The notes below the pieces were generated by a model. It saw only the letters and a program-made list of their open reading frames with translations. It ran no database searches and had not been told where the DNA came from. This document shows, in pieces, positions 58,725 to 64,000 of a stretch of DNA of 64,000 nucleotides; the first letter of the stretch is position 1, and each line of letters starts with the position of its first letter. Source of the DNA: Diadema setosum (lineage: Eukaryota; Echinodermata; Echinoidea; Diadematoida; Diadematidae); NCBI RefSeq assembly GCF_964275005.1, contig NC_092695.1, positions 15,880,111 through 15,944,110 on the forward strand. Reading direction: 5' to 3'. The position numbers were made by a program, and so were the translations under genes.

Positions 58725-61553
58725 TGGTTTCATTCAGCCGAAAAGGGTCACGGCTAATTTCTTTTGCAATGGAAGTAGTATCCATCGGATATCAAAATAC
58801 CAAAGTCAGATATCTTATCCTGCACGGGGTCCCGTACAGTAGCTCCAAAGTGTTTTGCTTTATTCTCTTTGTTGTGTGCATCTCTTCTTCTTAGATATGC
58901 GCTCCTTCGTCTTCATTTTCGCGACAACGACAACGCGTCCTCCTCGTCATCATCAGTTTTGCTGTTCTGGCAAACATTTTCCAGCGTATCGGCCATACGT
59001 TCGATTTTAGAGCGGCGAGAGCGGAAGACGTGCATAATTGAGTCCGGGAAAGCGTAGGAACAGCGAAGCTAAAGCGGCCAACAGCGTTATCGAAGCAGGA
59101 ATGAAGCGTCGTAGGAACAGGCCTTGATTTTATACGAGAGTAGAGAACTATGAGAGCGTCGTTAAAGCGGGAAGGTCGTGCTTTGATCAAGAAAGCGGCG
59201 TAGCAGCGGGACCATGTCGTCGGTGTCTAGTTTAGACTATATTTCCCGTTCTTGTGCCGCTGTTACTACGGTCAGAAAAACCTGGAATTGTTACGCCCAT
59301 CCCGCGGTATTTACACTGTCACTGCTCTCTCCCCGTTTGAGCTACGATTCAAAATAGGTCAATCTTGATGGGGAGATGAGGAAGAAATTTTGAACCAGTT
59401 CAAAATTTCTTCCCGATCTGTAAAATTGCCAGATCCAACCCCATCACCCAAACGCTGCTGCTACGATGCTCCCGGTCCCCGTACACTTTTGCCGCTCTCT
59501 CCCGATCTGACAGATTGAATAGATCGGGATGCAGATCTTGATAGTGGAATTACATGTGGGGACACTTTAGGAACACTCCGTGGGGCCCCGTACAGCTATA
59601 TAACTGGTTTCGGTGTTTTTGATACCTCCTTGAGTACTACTTCCATTGCAAAAGAAATTATAGCAATGATTCTTTTCACTTAGGACAAAATAATACGGGA
59701 GCACTTTCCAGCTACTGGCTTGGGGCCCCTTAACTGGATGGGTTTGTGTTTTACGTATCTCAGCTGTTAATTCCACTGCAAAGGAAAATAGGCACACATG
59801 ACTGTTTTCACCTAAAAACAATTAATTCATATGGGGTGGGAATACCTTGGGGCTATACCTGTCAAGGGCCCTGTATCCGGGCCAATATCGCACCTCTTTT
59901 AATCGAATTCTTTAATGTTGAATTAAATTTAGCAAAAATTTCGCCTAGATGACATGGTAGTTCAATGTCATATTAATCTCTTCGTTCAAATTTATTTTGA
60001 AACATTCACATTACCTCTAACCTTATTCTAAATAACACTTTTTCAACTAAAATCCATACATAAGACAAGTACCATTCCACTATCCGTTCATTCATAAATT
60101 CATAATGATATAGTCACGTGATTACATGCTGCGCTCGTTCATTCAAATTGATTTCTGGCCATCTAATTTAACATGTTCTGCAGTCAATTAAACAGATATG
60201 TTCATGCTTGGCCTCTTTCCTTATTTTCTTTCGTCGTAGTTATTGTTTTGTAAGCATCATAGCATTTCATGTTTTCGTATTCGTTTAAGAGACTTTGACA
60301 CCATTTTTTAACGTGCTTTTTGAATCCAAAGAAGTAAGAAGCCACAAATTATCTGGCCGTTACGAGCGCTTTATTACGAGCGGTCGGCCAGTAACAAGAA
60401 GTCATGGTTATGATCCTCAAATGTTTGTTGTTTGTTTTTTTTTTTATAATTCTTTCTATGTCTTCTAGAGATATACGTCTGTATATATTGTGCTGTCATG
60501 ACTATAAAAAATGAAGTTAAGCTGCATTACTGGTACACGTATAGGCCTATAATGACATGTATATGAAAGAGAAGGAGCGTTACCAGTCTGGTTACAGAAC
60601 AACCAAATCCAGTTATACTAGATAAGAAATATGACACTTTTACTGCTTTATAACAGTAATTTATAGATGAAACGAAAACACACATAGAAAGACATGTTAA
60701 AAAGATCTGAAACAAAGAAATAGCATGATTTGAATTTGAATGAACACGTTTGGAATTTGACTGTCTTTCGCGAAATTTAATGACTGAAATACACTTTTCG
60801 GCAAGTCAAGGCGAATTTGAATGAACGTAGGGTACCAGCCAATTTGAATACCCATTTTACGAATTCGAACCTTCTATCAAAATTAATGAACCAACAAAAG
60901 TGCGAAATTGGCTGGGAAAACCTAACTGGCTTTGATGTTTTGGGTATCTATGATGTAAACTAAGGCCTACTTCGATTGTAAAAGAAAAACAACTATGACT
61001 CTTTTCAGCTAAGGAATGATGTCATAATAATTATGTGGGGGAGGGGCACTTTATAGCTACTGTAACCTGGGCCCAGTACAAGATGAAATGACTGGTTTTC
61101 GTAATATGGTCATCTTGGTTGTGCACTATACAGAAGTATGCTTCCTTTGCAAATTTCTTGAGTGTTTTGCTACTGTAACCTATGGGACCCCGTATTCAGG
61201 ATAAGATGACTTGCTTTAGTGTTTGTGATATCTCTGTTCAGTAGGCCCTGATATTAACGTTACAAAAGAATTTGTAAGACCATTTTCAGCTGATTCACAG
61301 TACATGTATAATGGATGGGACACTGTGGAGCTACTGTCTAGGGCTCTGTGCAGGATGAAATAACTAGCCTTGGTGTGTTGAATATCTCTGATAGGTACTT
61401 CTTCCAGTGCAAAAGAAATTACCCGTGTTTGGGGCTATACTGTGCGGGGCCCCATACAGGATAAAATAACTGGCTTTGGTATTTTGGATATCTCTGATGG
61501 GTACCACTTCCATTGCAAAAGAAATTAGCCGTGACCCTTTTCAGCTGAATGAA

Positions 61554-61603
<50 letters not shown>

Positions 61604-61755
61604 AGAGAGGGGGGCACTTTGGGGCTACTGTCTGGGGCCCCGTTCAGGATAAAATAACTGGCTTTGGTGCTTTGGATATCTCTGATGGGTATACTTCCAT
61701 TGCAAAAGAAATTAGCCTTGACCCATTTTGGCTGAATGAAACTAATGTGTGTGTG

Positions 61756-61809
<54 letters not shown>

Positions 61810-61951
61810 GGGGGTGCACTTTGGGGCTACTGTCTGGGACCCCGTACAGGATAAAATAACTGGCTTTAGTGTTTTGGATATCTCTGATGAGTATGCCTAC
61901 TACCAATTGCAAAAGAAAGTAGCCATGACCCTTTCAGCTGAACAAAATCAA

Positions 61952-61982
<31 letters not shown>

Positions 61983-63967
61983 GGGAGCAATTTGGGGCTA
62001 CTGACTGGGGCCCCGTGCAGGATAAAATAGGTGGCTTTGGTATTTTGGATATCTCTGATGGGTACTACTTCCATTGCAAAAGAAATTAGCCGTGACTCTT
62101 TTCAGCTGAATGAAACTAGTGTGGGTGTGTGTGTCGGGGGGGGGGGGGGAGCTCCTTTGGGGCTACTGTCCGGGGCCCCGTACTGGATAACATAGCTGAC
62201 TTTGGTGTTTTTGATATCTCTGATGGGTACTCCTTCCATTGCAAATGAAATTAGCCGTGACTCTTCTCAGCTGCACGAATGAAATCAGTGTTTGTGTGTG
62301 TTTGTACGTATGGCCTATGGGGGTGGGGCACTTTGGGGCTACTGTCTGGGGCCCCGTACAGGATAAAATAGCTGGTATTGGTGTTTTGAATATCTCTGAT
62401 GGGAACTACTTCAATTGCAAAAGAAATTAGCCGTGACTCTTTTCAACTGAATAAAATCAATGTTTGTGTGTGTTTGTACGTAGGCCTATGGGGGGTGGGG
62501 CACTTTGGGGCTACTGTCTGGGGCCCCGTACAGGATAAAATAGCTGGTATTGGTGTTTTGAATATCTCTGATGGGAACTACTTCAATTGCAAAAGAAATT
62601 AGCCGTGACTCTTTTCAACTGAATAAAATCAATGTTTGTGTGTGTTTGTACGTAGGCCTATGGGGGGTGGAGCCCTTTGGGGCTACTGTCTAGGGCCCCG
62701 TACAGGATAAAATAGCTGGCATTGGTGTTTTGGATATCTCTGATGGGAACTACTATCATTGCAAAAGAAATTAGCCGTGACCCTTTTCAGCTGAATAACA
62801 CCATATTTCTGGGGCCCTTTGGGGCTACTGTCTGGGGCCCCGTACAGGATAAAATAGCTGGCATTGCTGTTTTCATGATAAGTACACCCAAAGGAACAAC
62901 ATCCACCAACTTTTGTCCGTGACCCCCTTCGGCTGAATAAATCCACTTTTCGGGGTCCCTTTTTGTGGTCCCTAGGCTTACGGTACAGGATGTGACTTGC
63001 CAGCAATGCATTTTATTGACCCTTGGACACATCCCTATATGATGAGACTATTAAAAAGTGTGACCCTTTTCAGCTGAATAAATCTTCTGGGCCCCCGGTC
63101 TAAATCAGCATATGGATTTATAAATTGTCCATATCTAGATAAAGCTTTTTTCTTTATTCTCATGGAATGGAGAGAAAACCAAGCATTTTTTCTTGAATAA
63201 GAGTATATTTAGTATCTGCATAGGTAATAGTCTCTCATAAAGTTCATTTATTAACTGTTTTGTCAGAATTTCATGTCTATCATTCCTCTGGAAAAACATT
63301 TTGATCATCTTAAAGTATATAATGATTAATGGAATAGAAATGGAAAAGTGTATGTTCCTCATTTCTTGTGTAAACAGTACAAGTTATATTCATTTCAAAT
63401 TGGATATATATTTTTTCTTATGCTCCCATTGCACCAGTGCAATGCAAACACAATGACGATTTCACTGTTACTTCCCTATCTCAGGTGAAAATCTGGTTTC
63501 AAAATCGTCGCGCCAAAGAAAGAAAGATGACAAAGAAAATGAAACTACAAGATAGCCAGTCGCAGCCACAGCAGCAACAAACACAACAGCATCGGCAACA
63601 ATCGGAGGAGAGAACCTCCCAGCAGCAGAAGGATTACAACCACAACCATCAACAACAACAACACACCCACAACCAGCATCACCACATTCATAGCATTTCG
63701 CACTCCGGCAACTCTCAAGCTCTCACCGACACCAAACCCAAGCTGCCTATCACGTCATTACCAACCCCCATCAGCAAAACCGCCACCCTGTCACCCATCG
63801 CGTCAACTCCGCATACCGACATTGTTGAAGCTGCCGTGTGCGGAACGCTAACTGCAGGTGACGCCGTCAGCTCGGGCCCGATAGGGCAGAGCTCGCTTCA
63901 CATTCCAATCACGGACTCTGACGTTGTGAACATGCTGAACGTTAAAACGCCTTCTCTGCAGGCATAA
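41397..63967 (+). CDS. Cdx: Cdx / caudal ParaHox homeobox gene (3 coding exons)
   Basis: Exons 41397-41901, 56711-56856 and 63485-63967 join in phase to 377 residues. Residues 1-168 are a Gly/Ser/Thr/Gln-rich activation region starting [11 protein letters not shown], with the Cdx hexapeptide-like YDWMK at 154-158. The homeodomain is at ~174-233: [39 protein letters not shown], ending [14 protein letters not shown]. Trp221 and Asn224 are homeodomain 48 and 51. The tail is Gln/His-rich. The intron between homeodomain residues 44 and 45 is the classic caudal position. Cdx is a nuclear transcription factor of posterior and hindgut patterning. TTC29 lies 27 kb upstream in the opposite direction; Gsx and Xlox are absent here. 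Confidence 0.97.
41902..48131. other. Cdx intron 1, first part
   Basis: AT-rich with no gene. It holds an (AAT)n microsatellite at 44690-44750, a C19 run at ~45748, a G18 run at ~45924, and a small palindrome ACCCACCTTTTATCC / AAAAGGTGG near 46921. Confidence 0.6.
44690..44750. repeat. (AAT)n microsatellite
   Basis: About 20 AAT repeats with one GAT interruption. Confidence 0.95.
48132..48227. repeat. Tiny (96-bp) hairpin MITE
   Basis: TAGCCGGGTTCACACGTAC and ATTAGCGGGAT at the left are mirrored by ATCCCGCTAATT and GTACGTGTGAACCCGGCTA at the right, around a short centre with AAATCTCGAGATTT. The ends TAG...CTA suggest a TA target. It is one of the smallest complete palindromic elements here. 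Confidence 0.8.
48228..51805. other. Cdx intron 1, middle part
   Basis: No gene seen; T/A runs (48439-48459, 48830s, 49038-49058) and AT-rich unique sequence. Confidence 0.5.
51808..52290. repeat. Fold-back array of GAGCTCGACAC units
   Basis: Five units of the form CACGAGCTCGACAC...GGCCCA lie in the left half (51843, 51931, 51998, 52028, 52058). Five inverted units (GTGTCGAGCTCGTG...GGGCC) lie in the right half (52115, 52156, 52181, 52212, 52258). The ends CTCAACGGGG and CGTTCTCAG are weakly inverted. Spacing is 35-70 bases. No coding. Confidence 0.75.
52291..56075. other. Cdx intron 1, last part
   Basis: No gene. AT-rich. A faint relic of the MITE family of 4044-4484 is visible near 54825-54850 (TTGTCCGATTTTCCTCA, TTCACTGAT). 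Confidence 0.5.
56079..56531. repeat. Inverted-repeat MITE in Cdx intron 1
   Basis: GAAATCGGATGAAAAATAAGG and GTTATGACATTTTGAA at the left are mirrored by TTCAAAATGTCATAATTTCC and TTATTTTTCACCCGATTTC at the right. Arms ~105 bases, total ~450. It sits only ~180 bases before the homeodomain exon. Confidence 0.8.
56711..56856 (+). CDS. Cdx: Cdx exon 2 (homeodomain residues 1-44)
   Basis: The acceptor is TTTCCAAGCAG and the donor GTGAGA. It encodes [17 protein letters not shown] through LGLSERQ. It enters completing a Gly codon and ends on a codon boundary. Confidence 0.97.
58668..58718. repeat. (CA)n inside a fold-back unit
   Basis: About 24 CA repeats. Equivalent (TG)n tracts occupy the same place in right-arm units at 61557-61602 and 61746-61808. 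Confidence 0.95.
58870..59560. other. Centre of the fold-back element, with AAAGCG-type short repeats
   Basis: It differs from the tandem unit. 58960-59210 carries about a dozen AGAGCG/AAAGCGG/CAGCG motifs, similar in style to Harbinger subterminal repeats. 59390-59420 is a hairpin (GAAGAAATTTTGAAC / GTTCAAAATTTCTTC). No protein domain is recognised in the 99-codon minus frame. Confidence 0.5.
63103..63484. other. End of Cdx intron 2
   Basis: Unique AT-rich sequence between the fold-back element and the exon 3 acceptor, with a weak polypyrimidine tract before CTATCTCAG. Confidence 0.6.
63485..63967 (+). CDS. Cdx: Cdx exon 3 (homeodomain helix 3 and C-terminal tail)
   Basis: The acceptor is CTATCTCAG. 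It encodes [18 protein letters not shown], a Gln-rich run (~239-275) and a His-rich run ([11 protein letters not shown]), ending ...VKTPSLQA and TAA at 63965-63967. The window stops 33 bases later, so the 3' UTR is not seen. Confidence 0.96.
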   Translation: MKIWFQNRRAKERKMTKKMKLQDSQSQPQQQQTQQHRQQSEERTSQQQKDYNHNHQQQQHTHNQHHHIHSISHSGNSQALTDTKPKLPITSLPTPISKTATLSPIASTPHTDIVEAAVCGTLTAGDAVSSGPIGQSSLHIPITDSDVVNMLNVKTPSLQA

Positions 63968-64000
63968 TTCCTGCGTATATGATGCATGCTTACACAACTT

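Larger units (their letters stand above)
57525..63100. mobile_element. 5.6-kb fold-back element filling Cdx intron 2
   Basis: Ends GACCGGGGGCCCAGA (57525) and the exact inverse at 63100, each flanked by TA. The outer ~340 bases of the two arms differ at only a few percent. Inward, both arms are tandem arrays of a ~170-200-bp unit: CAGCTGAA, AGGGTCACGGCTAATTTC, TTTTGCAATGGAAGTAGTA, CATCAGAGATATCC, TATTTTATCCTGTACGGGG, then GGGGCC/CA- or G-rich simple repeat. There are ~6 units on the left and ~8 clear plus ~6 degenerate on the right, in opposite orientation. No transposase; the repeated frames are the unit in translation. Confidence 0.85.

Noticed and set aside
1-64000. tRNA and rRNA genes
   Set aside because: No convincing B-box with a foldable cloverleaf and no rRNA phrases were seen by eye; a covariance search would be decisive.

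Overview
The window looks like nuclear DNA of an invertebrate deuterostome, most likely an echinoderm and probably a sea urchin. The reasons are: AT-rich sequence with long introns, many (CA)n/(TA)n and oligo-G/oligo-C tracts, a very diverse set of short inverted-repeat elements of a kind I remember from sea-urchin genomes, and a Cdx homeodomain of deuterostome type. The species call is inference. Only two host genes can be supported.

TTC29 (minus strand, start codon at 14258, last well-supported exon ending at 4512, probable stop at 2639-2641) is a nine-exon TPR protein of cilia and sperm flagella. All junctions from exon 1 to exon 8 keep phase, and I recognise alignable blocks from memory of the vertebrate protein. 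Its introns hold several inverted-repeat elements: two piggyBac-like MITEs in opposite orientation, a hairpin MITE between them, and a TIR-bounded element with a ~160-bp tandem array that carries six RFX-type X-box motifs.

Cdx/caudal (plus strand) has three coding exons (41397-41901, 56711-56856, 63485-63967) and encodes about 377 residues. It has a hexapeptide-like YDWMK, a split homeodomain and a Gln/His-rich tail. Intron 1 is 14.8 kb. Intron 2 is 6.6 kb, and 5.6 kb of it is one fold-back element with near-identical inverted arms. The two genes are divergently oriented and 27 kb apart; no other ParaHox gene is present.

The 27-kb intergenic region is mobile-element territory. 18.96-22.67 kb is a G/C-tract tandem array bounded by inverted GGCGTAAATCC motifs. 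23.0-33.7 kb is a degenerate ~65-bp minisatellite split by a 9.5-kb TIR-bounded element (23726-33229) with TAAA on both sides. Nested inside that element are a LINE 3' fragment, a decayed PIF/Harbinger transposon (MADF/BESS ORF and DDE transposase), a Myb/SANT-bearing derivative with TA duplications, and a 2.3-kb fold-back element made of GATAAAC palindromes that itself holds a second LINE fragment. Further right are a LINE reverse-transcriptase remnant (34.38 kb), a tandem duplication (35.46 kb) and an inverted repeat with a hammerhead-ribozyme-like core (37.53-37.87 kb).

The genes are not known to work together directly: TTC29 acts in motile cilia and Cdx in posterior/hindgut patterning. 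The unusual content of the window is the layered inverted-repeat elements, several of which are candidates for undescribed families.
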